Assembly (NCBI GenBank): GCA_003260075.1 | Contig: QLIY01000371.1 | Coordinates: forward strand, 80,444-144,443 | DNA from: Phallusia mammillata | Lineage: Eukaryota > Chordata > Ascidiacea > Phlebobranchia > Ascidiidae | Direction: 5' to 3' | Length of the DNA stretch: 64,000 bases | Shown here: piece after piece, positions 39,601 through 54,100 of the stretch | Layout: each line of letters starts with the position of its first letter | Numbering within the stretch: position 1 is the stretch's first letter | Translations under genes and position numbers: made by a program | Notes under the pieces: generated by a model | Database searches by the model: none | What the model saw: the letters and a program-made list of their open reading frames with translations, nothing else | Told to the model about the DNA's origin: nothing

Positions 39601-42600
39601 AAACAGTCAGTCGTTCACCCTTTGGTTTTCAAGATATATATATATTTCGCTATTACAGCATCATCACTATCTTATTGAAATAGAATTCTATTGTGGGTAA
39701 ACGACTAAGTGTTTCTGAACTAACATCTATTGCTATAAGGCGTTTTTAGTCTTCATTCACCAAGCAACAGACTGGGTGATTCCAGCTTTAAGTTACCATT
39801 ACGAATAGGATTATTATTAAGTTTCAATTAATGATTTTATTTCATCAGACCCAACGATTTGCACGAAAACCTTGAAACTTTGAAAATTCTTCTCGATCGT
39901 GACGTCATGATAGTCGACGCTCACTGGCACCATCTAGTGGTGACGTACACCGGTAGCGAAGTGGTTTCGTACATTGACGGAGAACAGAGAGGGCGATTGT
40001 AAGATTTCTGTGTTTGTTAATTGTTTAGTGCAAATAACAAACAAAAATGTTTTATTACAAAGGGACATCAATACAGATCCACTTTATGACGTAACAAATG
40101 AAAATACAATTGTGCGAGTTGGCACAGAACAATCATCAGATTATGACATCACATACGAAGGATTAATGCAAGATGTTCGGGTTTATTTGTCCCCTTTGTC
40201 TCCAGTTCAAATACGACAGTTGTTTTATGTCAATGCTCATTATGACGTCACACCTATTTCTGGTTACCTCCAATACAGGTAGAACATATGTCAAGTATTT
40301 TTTACCCTAAAACGGAAAAAAAATATTTTTGAAGACATGAAAAATATTAAATTTAATATTAACAAACATGGGAACGTGATGCTTAAAAACAGCATTAAAA
40401 ATTTGATACATAAAATCTGTGATATTATAAACTATTTGAACAAAAGCCAAGCATAAAAGGTCTTCAAATGACTTTATATCAGTGGTTCTCAAACTCGGTT
40501 TACGAGGCCGCATGCGGCTCCCAACTGCTTATTTTGCAGCTCGCACCAGACCTCAGAAAACCACCAAAGGTTGCTATTTTAGCTTCTAAGGTAATAATCT
40601 TTCGTGATTTTCTCAAGGTTTCGTTTTTTTGCGGCTCCCTGCACACTTAAAAAAATATCATTTGGCCCCGACAATAAAAAAGTTTGAGAACCATTGGTTT
40701 ATATTTACTATTGAGATACTTTAGTATGTGTGAAAATCTGTCCGTTGTATAAATGATTTCGGACAGAAATTTTTGGATTTGCATAATATCAATTTAATCT
40801 CTTCCCCACATTTTCTTCTAGTCCTGGTGAAAAACTCGCAAACATCTCAATATTTTCGGTTGACGATTCTGAAACTGAAACCAACGAAAGTTTTGTTTTG
40901 TTGCTTCTTGACGCCACTGGAGGCGCTGAAGTGAACATGGAAAACATGACGAGTGAAATTACTGGTGGGTTCACATGTTGGCATGGCAACAACTCTATTT
41001 CTGCCCGAAATTTTTAAGCTGATTTTTTTGTCAGTGAATTTTTCCTTTTTTCTGAACAAAATTACTGGTGTTAATTAAAACTTGTCAAACAATATGACCA
41101 GTGGTGGGATTCAATTTTTTTGTCGGCCGGTTCTATCACAAAAGTCATATTTTTCAGCCGGTTCTATTAGAAAAAGTCCATTGGCAGCAACCAGTAATGC
41201 TAACCGGTTCGCTGATCTCATAAAATTTCGTAAGACGGTTCTGTAGAACCGGTGCGAACCGGCCGAATCCCACCACTGAATATGAGACAATAGCACAGAT
41301 GCCGAAAGTTTCATCTATACATTATTATTGATTTAAGTATTTTGACAGTTTTGAAGAGCGACAATTCAAATGGATTGTTTGGATTCACTCAACCGTGTCA
41401 ACCCGACCACGTGACAGAGGGCGAAAGCGTGATTTGTTACGTCACAAGGTCACTCGGTAGCAATGGTGACGTCACAGTGCACTGGCGGGCAGGAACAAAT
41501 CACCATGACGACGGCGACTTCGCTGATTTTGAAGGACAAGTCGAATTTTTATCCGGGGAGCGTGAACAGGTTGGGGTCTTGCTGTTACCAAATTATTTGT
41601 TTTAGACCAAACTTATCTGCCGTCAACAAAGTTTTCCAGTGTTTAACAGAAATGTAATAAACGCGCTTTTTCCCGCTTGTGAATTATTCATTTTTCACTG
41701 ATGATAACAATTGTTTTTTGTCAACGAAGTTTGCCAGTGTTAAACAGATAATGGTTGGGAAAAAATGTCTTCACGCATGTACACAAGACACGGACTTTAA
41801 GAGTAGTGTTACTAAAAACAAAATTGTCAGCGATGCTCAACGCGCTTATTTCCGCTTATGCATTATTCATTTTCACTAATGATGACAATCGTTTTGTCTA
41901 AACGTGTGCTCAATAAAATGCCCACGTTTTATTCCACATACCTCCACGTGTTAGTAAAATCATTGCATTTTTTGACATTTTTGTTTCTCGTTTAGTATTT
42001 TGAGTTGTGGACTCGAAACGATGAGATTCCTGAAATCGGGGGGGGGGAAACGCGCTTATTTCCGCTTATGCATTATTCATTTTCACTGATGATGACAATC
42101 GTTTTGTCGAAACGTGTGCTCAATAAAATGCCTACGTTTTATTCCACATATCTCCACGTGTTTGTAAAATCATTGCATTTTTTGACATTTTTGTTTCTTG
42201 TTTAGTATTTTGAGTTGTGGACTCGAAACGATGAGATTCCTGAAATCGACGAAATCCACAACATCACTATTGTTGAGGCTCTACCACACGATGGCGTGAA
42301 GAGCAGTGCTCCTTACAGCGGGGCGTCGGTCGATCCGGATCATGAAGCGACTTTTGTTACAATTAGAAGAAACGACAAACCGAACGGTGTTCTGCAGGTG
42401 CGATATCCCATTTATGTAGTTTTGCAACAAAGATCATGAATTCACTGCTTTTAAATAATTAAATCATTTTGGGACACTATACACGGATATATTCATAAGT
42501 TTAATGATGAAAATAACGGCCCAAATAGACGTAAGGGGGGGGGGATGACATGCTTTATTGTTCAAACGTTTCGGCAAATGCTCATGTCATCATTAGTGAT

Positions 42601-45070
42601 ATGAATAAGAGCCACATCAGTTACACCCGTTTATATGCACTTGAGTCATGTAAAAGATTGATAAAAATATGCGAAAGTCCTTTGTGTGTATATTAAGGTA
42701 TCTTGTGTATAAAAAATATGACAAGATATTTTACAAACGTGCATTGAGGTATTTTTTTGTTAGTTTTATGACGGGGGGGGGGGGACTTATGCATCAGTGA
42801 TACGAAGTGCCACATAAGTTACACCCGTTTATAACCACTTGAGTCATGTAAAAGATTGATAAAAATATGCGAAAGTCCTTTGTCTGTATATTAAGGTATC
42901 TTGTGTACAAATATGACAAGATATTTTACAAACGTGCATTGAGGTGTTTTTTTGTTAGTTTTATGACGGCCGACCCCCAACCTCGCAAGACAATGGAAGC
43001 ATTCGGGAATCATCAGAACCTCCTATTGTCCACGTCACAGAGGAAAGCGATCACGTGACTTTAATGGTCGTCCGAGCGGCGGGTTGGTTTGGTCACGTGA
43101 CAGTTGAGTGGAGAACTCGTGACGGTTCAGCGATTTCACACCAAGAACCACGTGACTTCGAGGTTTGTCCTGATTGGCTGAATCAATTGAGTCTAGTTTG
43201 CTCAGAGAACATCCTTAAACGTATGAAACTGAAAGTTATCAGTTTATTATATTGCCTTTAAAATTGACAGCTTCGTATTTCGAATAAGTTCTGTAAGCAG
43301 TTTTTTTAAACATTGCTTTTAATGAATAATATTTATTTTCTTGCAGTCGACTGCTGGAACTTTGACCTTGGAAGACGGTCAAGGTCATGCGTTTGTTGAC
43401 GTCAAATTGTTGGATGATGACGTTTCTGAGCTGGAAAAATATTTTTACGTTGTTTTGTCATCACCTAGTGGTGGAGGTTGGTTGTTGGAAATAACTGGTT
43501 AACTGTTTCTGCGACAATCACATTACAGCCATAAAGATCAAATTATGAACCTGTATATAGAAGTGAAATTAAAATTAAAATGACAAAAAAATTAAAACTA
43601 TTTTTTAACTTTATTTTATTCCAAGCCTTAACAACTGTTTGTGCGACAACGACATCAAAGACGTAATAAACAATAAACTTTTAACAAAAACATAAAAAAT
43701 GACTGAAAATTGAAAACTATTATTTATCTTATTTTATTCCAAGCCTCGCTTAACAACGCCTCCCGAGCGAAAGTTGTCATCGAACCATCAGATGACGCGT
43801 TCGGAGTGTTCAAGTTCAACTCAAGTTCGTTAGATCTCTATGTGGACGAGCCACTAGATGGAGCCAAACTCGCAAAACTGCAGGTAAAATTCATGGTGTT
43901 GTTAAAACGAAGTTAGTAGGGATGGGCCGAATCTGCGAATGTTCCGTTTGGTCGAACACCGAACACTTCACGTTAATGCTCGATGGTGTAGAGGCCCCAG
44001 GATATGCGTTTTCCACTATACTAACCCATAAAAAAACAGACATTTTTGTTCCTGGATACCCATTCGAACACTAGTTTCATTTGTTAGCAGGGCATAAGTA
44101 TGAAACTTAACTAGGGTGAGTACCGAGCATCAAAAACAGCGATGCTCGGTAGGGGGGGGGGCTAACCCATAAAAAACAGTCATTTTTGTTCTTGGATACC
44201 CATTCGAACACTAGTTTCATATGTTAGCAGGGCATAAGTATGAAACTTAACTAGGGCGAGCACCGAGCATCAAAAACAGCGATGCTCAGTACCGAGTACC
44301 CGGGTTCTGGCTCGGCTCGGCTCATCCCTATAGAAGTTAGTCATGAAACCAATTTGCCATTCACTTTCACTACAATTAATAATGACTTGTAGCCGTTGAA
44401 AAATACACGATTTTTTGATGAGTACTTTTTGTTGTTTTTGCTCAAACTCACTCCCCAAGTTCTTTCTCATTTGTAGGTTGTCAGAGGCGGAGGCGACTTG
44501 GGCGGGGGGGGGGCCTGATGGGTACTTTTTGTTGGTTTTGCTCAAACTCACTCCTCAAGTTCTTTCTCATTTGTAGGTTGTCAGAGGCGGAGGCGACTTG
44601 GGCGAAAGTGCTGTGTCATGGCGAGTCAGCAATAATAAAGATGATGACGTCACACCGCTTGAAGGTCAAATTGAGTTCAGTGAAGGTCAAAAATCAGCAT
44701 ATATTGAAATAGAAGTGTTGGCTGATGACGTTCCTGAGTTTAACGAACGCAAGGAGATTCAGCTTACAGAGGTGAGAATATTTTGTTAAAACTTATTATT
44801 AATTTGTTGCTCTTCCAGCAGTTTTTGTTCGACGTTTCGACGTCCTATACAACAGGGGTCGGCAACCTTTTTTGTACTGCGGGCCGTTTTTAGAATTGAA
44901 ATTTTATCGCGGACCGGACTTCAAAACATTTTTAATATTCAGCGATAAAAACGCCTAAATGGATGGGAAAATGATTCAACGCATTTACCCTGGAATTATA
45001 AGGCACAGTAACGAACTCCTCGCGGCTCGGCGGTTGCCGAACACTTCCATACAAGACGCAATCATCAGTA

Positions 45071-45114
<44 letters not shown>

Positions 45115-48100
45115 GGCGTGAAGGCGGCTCGTATGGGGCGTCGAAACGTTATTAATAATAAAAACTGCTGGAATAGAGATACTTGTCTATACATTATTCC
45201 TGACAGCAACAGCTTTTTTATATAAATTTGTTGTTTGTCGAATAAAAACTTGTCAGTTACGAAATTGTCCGCGAAAGAAATATGCAAATCTCGTTGCCGA
45301 GTTACAATCCTTACCCACTTTTTATTTTTATGAAATTCAACCAAACCTTTTCTCAGGTCACTCGTGGTTCGCTCGGTTCAGCTTTTCATGTGAAAGCTTC
45401 CATAACGATTCGCGCAAACGATGATCCGCGAGGACATCTAGTGTTCAGCCCAACATCCGTGTCAGCGAATGAATCAGCTGGTTTCGCAAATCTCACGGTA
45501 AAGCGATTGGGCGGGAAAGCCGGAACAATCAGAGTTTATTACAAAACAATCGACACTGCAACTGTGAATGCTTCCAATGTGGGGTAAGTTGACCGGTTTG
45601 GTAAATTTTTCTACTTTGCCTTTTGGTATTTTTTTCTACCAAGTCTAAAAAATCTAAAATCTTCAGTAAACCTCGGTTTAACTGGATTCGGTTAATCCGG
45701 ATCTTCACTTAATCCGGACAATTTTTTGGTTAAAATGGGTCTACTCTAGAATCTAGTGTTAACCAAGGTTTGCTGTATTTACATTTGCACTAATAAGACC
45801 TCCTAGGTCGAAACATTGTGTGCTGTCTGCTGCTTACTTATCATTTGCCAAGTCTAAAATACTCTCTAAAAAATAAAATCTAATTGCATTTTATCAAAAA
45901 CATGACTGGCAAAGTACTTGTGCATATGGAATACATTTTTGCATTTGCTTGTTGGAGGATGATTTTCCATTTCTTTTATTTCTTTATACTATTTCTTTCA
46001 TCAGAATTGCTGTTGCCGATTTGGATTTTAAAAACACGTCGGACAGTATTTTGATCCACGAAAATGTCACCACTTCTTACGTCATAATACCTCTTATTGA
46101 TGACGTCACACCTGAAACAGAGGAAGTTTTCTTTGTTCAACTAATTTCTGCTGAGCTGGTTTCATCAGGAGTTGCAGGTATTGCCTCAACTAGTGCACGT
46201 TGCATGTTGCCGAGCTGTATAATGCCTAGCAACTATTCCACTGGTTCAACTTGTCGTTCAAATTTTGTAATGCTAAACAAAATACTAGCTGCAGACAGTG
46301 CACATTGTTTCGACCTATAAGGTCTCATCAGTGCAGCTGGTGACGAGAGATCGGCTGTGGTTTATGCCCTGTTGTGGCATCACACAGACTAGGTGAGGCA
46401 TGGGTTTTTACCCTGTTAGGGGGGGGGGCACCAGCTGCACTGATGAGACCTCATACGTCGAAATAGTGTGAACTGCTTTCAGTTTATCATTTATTGGCTA
46501 CATGCTCTAAAAAATACTGTTGTTTTCCAAAAACTTATACCTACCGTTCTGGTGGGGGGGGGGGGGTGACGAGAGATCGGCTGTGGTGTATGCCCAGTTG
46601 TGGCATCACACAGACTAGGTGAGGCATGGGTTTTTACCCTGTTACTCCCAACAAACTGGAGTGCCGTTGGATGGCTACAGTAGTCAATACGGACTTTCTC
46701 TCGTCACCAGCTGCACTGATGAGACCTCATAGGTCGAAATAGCGTGAACTGCTTTCAGTTTATCATTTATTGGCTACATGCTATAAAAAATACTGTTGTT
46801 TTCCAAAAACTTATACCTACCGTTCTGGTGGGCGAAACGTCAGCAAATATACAAGTTGAACACCAGTTGAACGACAGATTTGTTAGTTATGCAACCTGGT
46901 TGATGAAACGCTTGTTCCGTGTTTTCCGCTGGTTTCGTAAAACGGGTTTCGATTCCGCTTTTTCCCCCACAGTCCCCAACTCTCCACGTGTCGGTTCCGA
47001 CAACGAAACTTTGATGGAAGTTGTGATCGCCGAGAATGATTCGCCGCACGGAGTGCTAGAGATCAGCACCACCTCGATTCGAGTCAAGGAAGACGTCAGT
47101 GATAGTGACGTCACAATGGGATTTATTAGCGTTGTTCGGAAACTGGGCTTGTTTGGTGACGTCACAGTGGGTTTGAATGTTGTTCCCGGGTTGGCAAGAT
47201 CACAGGAAGATTATAATCTCATCGCATCAGAGGTGATTGTCTGTTTCAAAAACTAAGGCTGTTTCTTGCTCGTTGGGGTTTGGTGAAATAATTTAATGTT
47301 GATGGTTGAACCAGCATTTCTTTCAACTTGTTTTAATTTGGACTCATCGAACCTGTCCAAAACAAATGACGCGGTTGAAAGGTTGCCCAAATTGAATAAA
47401 AATTCTGTTTCGCTATTGTTACGTCACACACAACGCTTTTTACAACAACAGAATTATTTCCACATACATAGATTTGATTTAAGTAAAGTTGCAACAGAAC
47501 AAAGATACAAGTGCCAGAAATCTTTGCAAATGACGGAAACTTTTCCAGGTAACTTTGTTGGATGGCGAATCTTCTAAGCCGATCCCGCTTCGTATTGTCA
47601 ACGATTTCACTCCCGAACTCGCCGAGGATTTCACGGTTCAGTTGCTACCTGATAGTGCCACTGGAGGCGCTAGAACGGGCGTCGATGTCAGTTGTCACGT
47701 CACAATCGACGAATCGGATGATCCGTACGGAGCTTTAGGTATTTCTTCCACAGTTTGTCTGGTTCATGTTTGTTGTAAACTGGAAGTTATGCACAAGGGT
47801 TTAATCCAGAACCGCTGGTCCATGAACCACTTGTGGTCTATAATGAATTTTTAGGTGGTCCACAGGACGTTTAAAATCAATATATTTCAGACTAAATGTT
47901 CAGTTATTTTATATCACTTTCTTGAAATTGCCGGTTTAACTTGATTCTTACTTAACAATGCGATTGTCTACGAAATAATTAATGCTTTATTCTTACTTAA
48001 CAATGGACTGGTCCACGATATTTTGTAATTAAGCTTGTGATCTATGGCCTGAAACGAGTTGAGGACCATTTGTTTAATCAAAGAAACTGTAATTTCCCAA

Positions 48101-51100
48101 CAACATAAATTATTTTGACTTTCAGAGATTTCTGTTGATGAGACAGTTGTGGATGAGCCACCAGAGGTCGGTGGGGAGCTGCCCGTCATTTTCACTGTGA
48201 ACCGGAGGAACGGGTTACGGAGTGTCGTAGCTGCGGAGTGGGAAGTATTTGTAGAACCCGCACAATCTGCTGCATCATCAGGAGTTCTGGGTTCGAATCC
48301 CGCCGACGACGGAGGGGATGTCGATGTCCGGAGTGGGATTGTTAACTTTATATCCAATGAGACGAGCCAACAGTTCACGGTCAAGGTGAAATAACGATAT
48401 TTGTAAAACTTTATAATCAAGTGGAAATTGTGTGTTTGGTGGACACCATAAACATTTTAAACCATGGGGGGGGGGGTGTAAAAACTTTTGTAATAAAGTG
48501 GAAATTGTGTGTTTGGTGGACACCATAAACATTTTAAACCATGGACACAAGTACTTAGCCGAAGTTTTCATTATACTTGAATCAGCGTTTTTGGTATGCA
48601 AACGGAATAAAAGTTAACAGTTTACAAAAAAGGTTAAAAGGAATTATAGTGACGCTCACAACACCCGTTTCGGCAACTGTATCAGACTTCTGAAGTCGCG
48701 CACCAAAAAAAAAACACACTAAAGAAGCGACGTGAATGAAAAAAGGCGACGAGACAAAACGCAAGTTTGCCAAACTTTTTGGGGGGTTGATACGAGATTT
48801 GGAGAAAACATAATAAGTTAAGTCCATTTTTCTTCCAAAGGGCTACGTACCAATGTTCATGTTTGCAAAACATTCAATGCGCTTAAAAAGTCGTTTCTTA
48901 TTTACACGATGAAGATCCAACTGCCAATTGCTTGGTTAAACTCCTGGATAATCTGTCCAAACATTTCTATGTTGCAACGTTGAATTTTTTTTCAGATTCT
49001 CGGCGACAATTTGCCTGAAGCTGACGAAATCGTGAAAGTTCGACTGATGGAAATCAAAGCGAGTTATCAGGGTCGCATTGAACGAAGCAGAGGTGAAGCC
49101 TCAATCGTTGTGAAAGCTAACGACCGTCCTTACGGAGATGTTGCTCTGTCAAACCTTTCTTACGTCACACAGGAACAGGACGGTGACTCTACCGCTACCT
49201 TGAGGATATTAAGAAGGTAGTCTGAAGAATATTTTTTTTTTACCTTATTCACATAAATGTTGTAAAGATTTTGTGGCCATCACTCAATCATTATGTTTGA
49301 GTGGGGGGGGGGAATTCCTGTCGTGTTTTACACGATAAAGAGCCAACGACAGTTTGCTCGGTTTAACTGCTGGATGTTGCAACGTTGAAGTTTTTTTGCA
49401 GATTCTCGGCGACAATTTGCCTGAAGCTGACGAAATTGTGAAAGTCCGACTGATGGAAATCAAAGCAAGTTACCAGGGTCGCATTGAACGAAGCAGAGGT
49501 GAAGCTTCAATCGTTGTGAAAGCGAACGACCGTCCTTACGGAGATGTTGCATTGTCAAACCTTTCTTACGTCACAGAAGAACAGGACGGTGACTCTACCG
49601 CTACCTTGAGGATATTAAGAAGGTAGCCTGGAGATATTAATTTTATATTTTTTTTACATAAATTTGGTGAAGATCTCGTGGCCATCACGCAATCATTGTA
49701 TTTGAGTGAATTATTTTGACATTTCAACCATTATTTTCTCAGTTTTTTATTAGCATTCATTGTTAAACTTTTTTGCAAAATGGAAGCATACAACAACTGA
49801 ATGTTGATTACTGTTATAGCCCTATGTATAATATCTTGAAATATGAAAACCAACAACTGAACACGGAAGCATTTCTGTTTTTTTTTTATTTTGTAAGAGG
49901 TTAAATGCAAATTACAGTGGGTATCATGTTTCGGGTTTTTCCCCCGGCATTTTTCCACGTGTATTTATCTGCTCCACCACCTTACATGCGTGCATAGCAG
50001 AAACTCACTACCAAACTTCGTCTTGTTTCAGTGGAGGATTATACGGCGACATCCGGGTGGTTGGGGGGGGGGAATTATTTTCACATTTCAACCATTATTT
50101 TCTCAGTTCTTTTTCATTTTTTAACTTATTTACAAAATAGATACATATAACAACTGAATGTTGATTCCTGTTGTAACCCTATGTATAATATCTTGAAATA
50201 TGAAAACCAACAACTGAACACGGAAGCATTTCTGTTTTGTATATTTTGTAAAAGGTTAAATGCAAATTATAGTCGATACGATGTTTCGGGTTTTTCCCCA
50301 TTTTTTTCCCGTGTGTTTATCTGCTTCACCCTACTTCGTCTTGTTTCAGTGGAGGATTATACGGCGACATCCGGGTGGTTTTCAGCACTTCGGAAGTTGA
50401 CCTTGTATCGGAGATGTTAAAGAACGACGAGAATCTGCTGGATATTTTTCTGCCACCGATTCTCACTCAAGATATCGGTCAGTTTGTTTCAACACTTTAA
50501 GTGACCCGATGCAGAAATGCTCTAATCAGTTTTTTAATTAGCTTGTTCTTATAAAAACCACGTGAAGTCGTGCTGCATACAGATACACACAGTAACAACT
50601 GGCAAGTTTCCCACATAAGTTTATTAGGAAATTTTCGATCTCGTGTCCATGTGGACGTACCTGGGTACAGGGAAACCCCCCTTTACCCGTACAACATTGC
50701 AGGCCAAGTTTTGTGCCGAAGATAAAAACGTTAAAAATCTTCACAACAATTTTGGCAGCGTCTTGCCTCACTTTTACCCAAGAATTTTCGCGTGTTTATG
50801 TCGTGGTATTATCACAAGTGTGAGATGTGTGGACCAATCGGGGTGAAATTTACGTGTGGGTTTTACTTATCCATTAATTCTTGTCAACTTTATTACAGAC
50901 GATAATCTCCAGCTCCACCAAGTGGACATAACATCTTCCGAGAACCCGCAGGTCACGTGCGCGGAGGCTTGTCTCCGTGAAAAGGTCTGCGGAGGATTCC
51001 TCTTCAGCTCATCCTCCTACGAATGTCGATGGGCGACACGTGACTCGCTCAGTGACATCACAATCACCCCTGTTAGCGGGATCGCGACTGCACCGACGCG

Positions 51101-51155
51101 CAGCACTTCGAGATATTCGTTCTTCGAGAAAGATTCAATCAAGGTTGGAAATAAA

Positions 51156-51198
<43 letters not shown>

Positions 51199-54100
51199 GA
51201 AATACATCATTCTTAAAACTAAAGGTAAATTTAAACAATATATAAGCTGTTGCTGCCAGGCATGATGTATAACCAAATATTGCTCTTCCAACAGTTTTAT
51301 TGTAAATAATCGACGTTTCGACGTCCTGTACAAGACGCCTTCATCAGGATAATGACATAACTTGAAAATTTAAACGTTCGCAAATCTTGAGGTAAAATCC
51401 CAATTTTATTTTATTTTTTTCACCAGGCAAGTTACTTGTACAAATCCCAAGCAAAATCTGGGGGGGGGGGGGCATATCTTGAAAATTTAAACGTTTGCAA
51501 ATCTTGAGGTGAAGTCCCAACTTTATTTTTTTTTTTCACCAGGCAAGTTACTTGTACAAATCCCAAGCAAAATCTGGAATGGATTTTATCCCGATAACTG
51601 GAGCATCGTTGGTAATAAAAGCTGGACAGGAATTTGCCGACATAGAAATCACAATCCTGGGGGACAAAGAACCAGAACTGGATGAAGCTTTCACGGTTTG
51701 TTGTCAAATATCAGGGAATTTATTTAAATTTCTTTTATTAAAAAGTTCTTATTAGAGCAATAAATTTAGTTAAATTATTTAAAACAATACGAATTGGCTA
51801 CAAAGTTTTTTAATTCTATTTGAAAAAGGTACTAAGATATCCATTAAAGCGCATTTTTAATTTCTTTCTGATCATAAATTAAATTCTATTTGAATAAGGT
51901 AGTAAGATGTCTGTGTTTCGAAGTAATATGCAAACATGTCAGAAAGTAAGCAGTAGGAGACTTGAGACTTTATTTCGGTTTGCATTCTGATTCTATAGGT
52001 CCAGCTTTTATCGGTTGAAGTATTGGAAGTTGAATCGGGGGGGGGGGGGTGGTTTGCAATTTCTATAGGTCCAGCTTTTATCGGTTGAAGTATTGGAAGT
52101 TGAATCGGATCAAATTAATCTTCCTCTGCTCCTGCATCCGACCTCATCTCGTGTCACCATCCGGGAGAACGATCATCCTTATGGAGTCTTCGTGCTGAGA
52201 AGTTCAAATCCGGATCAGAAAAGTTCATTGGAAGTTGAAGAGAGATCGATGTTGTCACTTGAGATGGTCGTAGAGAGGAAAGGTGAAATGAGATGAGGTT
52301 TTCATGATAATGTTGTGGTTTAGAAACACTATACACCAGTGGTTCTCAAACTTTGTAACTTTTTTATCATAACGATCCCTTCGCAATTTTCTCAAGCCCT
52401 CGCTTGATTGTGGAAGTATATTTTGCTTCTCGCGGCCCCTCTAAATTCGCTTGGCGGACCCATATTTGGGAACCGCTGCTATACACGGACAGGAAGAGTA
52501 ATTTAATCAAAATAACTGCTTCAGTTAAGTTTTTGATTAAATGTTGTGATTTGTTGTCTCAATGATCATGTTTTCCAACCTTGGTGCGAGTTCGAAATAT
52601 GAAAATACGGTTCTGTGGCGTTTGACTTCAACACATTGTGACGTAACAGGTGGAAGTGTTGGTGACGTCACAGTGGAGTGGCTGGTTGCCGGGGGCAGCG
52701 CGATACGCAACAGTGATTTCACAGGAGATGACGCAACATTGAAATTTGCTCACGGGGAAACCAGCAAAGGTTAGAGCCAGTTTTTTTGGAGCAAACCAAC
52801 TTGGCAATCTCCTTTTCTTTTGAGTTGATAGAGCTCTTCTGGAAAGTATTTTTTACCCTGATGAAGGCGATCTGCATAGGACGTCGAAACGTCGGAATAA
52901 AAATAAATTTATCAGAAGAGCTCTATATTGATATAATGCCTGGCAGCTGTAGCTTATATTTACGTCCTTTTGATAATTTCCTTGACATTTTTACACTTGA
53001 ATTTTCCAGTGATCAGCCTCACTGTGTTGGATGACGACATCCCAGAACCGGATGAAGACATAGAAATCTTACTCACTAATCCATCAGGTGGCGCTGTTGT
53101 GAGTCCGAGTGACAACCGAACGCGGGTCGTGATTCTCGCAAACGACAAGGTTGGAGGTGTTGTCGGTTTTCAATCAAATTCAAGGTCTTTGATTGGTCAA
53201 GAAGGTGGGTGTGTCTGTTGGTTAAGCGTCTTGAAAATCTTTTTAATCTACCTAAATTTTCAAAAACGATTTTGTCCGCTTGCATTGTAAAGTGACAGTG
53301 CCTGCAGTTTGTGACATAAAAATGTTCTGGCAATCGTCAGGCAGTTGATTTGTGATGAGAATTCTGCATAGATCTGTGATTATTGGTGCGATTTACTAGC
53401 TTTGACTTCAGCCACGTGTGCAGTTTCATCCACAACTTTCATTTTGTTGCAGGCGAGACCGTCACACTTCACTTGTTTCGCACGGAGCCAGCTTTGGGCA
53501 GTTGTCAGGTGTCATGGTCGGTTGATTCCGTCAGCGGTCACATGCCAGAGGATGGTTTCAACTTCACTGATGGATCGCTCCTCCTCGCATCCGGAGTTAA
53601 GGAGGGATCGATTGATCTTCACCTCACTCCTGACTCCGTTCCAGAAGTGAAGGAGGAATACCGGGTTGTCCTGAGGAACGCTGAGAGTGTTGGTGAGTTG
53701 CGGAAAACGAGGAAACGGGATAACAGGGAAACGCGAAGACTAGGGAAACTGGGTAACGGGATAACAGGGAGACGAGAAGTCCAGGAAAACGAGAAAACTG
53801 GGAAACGGGAAAATAGGAAAAACGAGAAAACTGGGAAATGGGAAAATACGAAAAAATGGGAAAAGGAAAACTGGGAAAAAACGGGTAACGGAAAAACTAG
53901 GAAATGGAAAAAATGGGAAACGAGAAAACTGGGAAACGCAAAGAAGAGAAAAGGGAAAACAGGGTAATGAGGGGACAGGATAACAGCGTAACGGGATGAC
54001 AGGGAAACGGGGGAAAAAGAGTGCGAGGTAGTTTACAGATATTTTACAATATCGCGTCTGTGCAACTTATCCCGCCTGAAACTCTGTGTTCATCCGCTTG

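Noticed and set aside
53690-53967. Lys/Arg-rich extension of the exon at 53453-53692
   Set aside because: It reads through a good GTGAGT donor into a purine minisatellite.
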